Origin: Pterois miles
Lineage: Eukaryota > Chordata > Actinopteri > Perciformes > Scorpaenidae
Direction: 5' to 3'
Assembly (NCBI GenBank): GCA_947000775.1
Contig: CAMQGK010000634.1
Span: forward strand, 18,248,501 to 18,312,500
Length of the DNA: 64,000 nucleotides
In this document: positions 63,544-64,000 of the stretch, piece after piece
Numbering within the stretch: the first letter of the stretch is position 1
Layout of the letters: the number at the start of each line of letters is the position of its first letter
Program-made: the position numbers and the translations under genes
Notes under the pieces: generated by a model
The model's input: only the letters and a program-made list of their open reading frames with translations
What the model was told of the DNA's origin: nothing
Databases searched by the model: none

Positions 63544-64000
63544 GTAAGAAAACAGCCTTTTAGAAAACGTTAAAATGCACGCAGGACTTTCCAAAAAAAT
63601 CAATGATGCAGCCACATTTGTCTTTGCATATTATAATAAAACCTTCACACAGCAATGCAGAACCACTTTTCATGTTGTAGTAACATAGTTGGATACCACT
63701 CACAGAAAAAACACTATTCTGTAGCAACTCCTGGCCTGCTGTTGCACATTTTTAGTTTCCCAAAAAGTTACTCAACGAGCAACATGCTCAGCCTCTTGAA
63801 GCCTGTGAAGTGTTCATTGAACTAGTCCAAAGGAGTTATATTTCCACCCAGATGCCACTGTAATGATTAGCAGAGTGGCTAAAGTTCCACTGGAAACTCC
63901 CTTGCTGCTCACCAGCAGGTGTTCTCAGTCACCTCTACAAGTTAAGAAAGATAAAGACAGAGGGAAGGAGGGAGGAGAAGCATTCACTGACAGCGTGGAC
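63544..64000 (+). other. MYB intron 4, incomplete
   Basis: The strong donor AGG/GTAAGA ends exon 4. The next coding exon, expected to begin with a V-I-E-L-V-like continuation of R2, is not present before the window ends. Nothing else is recognised here. Confidence 0.8.

Overview
The window is nuclear DNA of a teleost fish, most likely a percomorph. Three vertebrate genes with short exons and GT-AG introns lie in the order ALDH8A1 (minus), HBS1L (minus), MYB (plus), the same order and orientation as on human 6q23. The rest is AT-rich and crowded with terminal-inverted-repeat elements, microsatellites and minisatellites of the kinds common in percomorph genomes. Exon limits were worked out by hand from splice sites, reading phase and recall of the human proteins; no alignment was run.

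Layout. Positions 1-18949 are gene-poor and carry repeats, one possible isolated exon (2341-2485) and a possible butyrophilin-like relic (10529-10588). ALDH8A1 has seven coding exons (24487 down to 19645; 490 residues) and looks intact. Positions 24488-30032 separate it from HBS1L and hold a 33-bp minisatellite open on both strands. HBS1L runs from 55439 down to 30033 with 17 canonical coding exons (699 residues). A long alternative terminal exon (51928-50385) gives a 678-residue product without the GTPase domains, the SKI7-like form that corresponds to human HBS1LV3. HBS1L and MYB are divergently arranged with only 5.7 kb between their start codons. MYB enters at 61130 and its first four coding exons (102 residues: N-terminus, repeat R1 and the start of R2) are present before the window ends inside an intron.

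Function. The genes are neighbours by conserved synteny, not members of one pathway. ALDH8A1 acts in kynurenine/tryptophan breakdown. HBS1L makes a ribosome-rescue GTPase and, by alternative splicing, a bridge between the cytoplasmic exosome and the SKI complex. MYB is a haematopoietic progenitor transcription factor whose regulatory elements in mammals extend into the HBS1L-MYB interval.

Points most worth following: a repeated Ser-Leu-x-x-Leu-Ala-x-x-His-like motif in the SKI7-like exon; a 5' splice-site-like sequence over that exon's stop codon; a simple-repeat polypyrimidine tract at the last HBS1L 3' splice site; a stem-loop followed by eight T at the start of MYB intron 1; and an octamer/CCAAT cluster about 2.5 kb upstream of MYB. 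I found no wholly new gene system.
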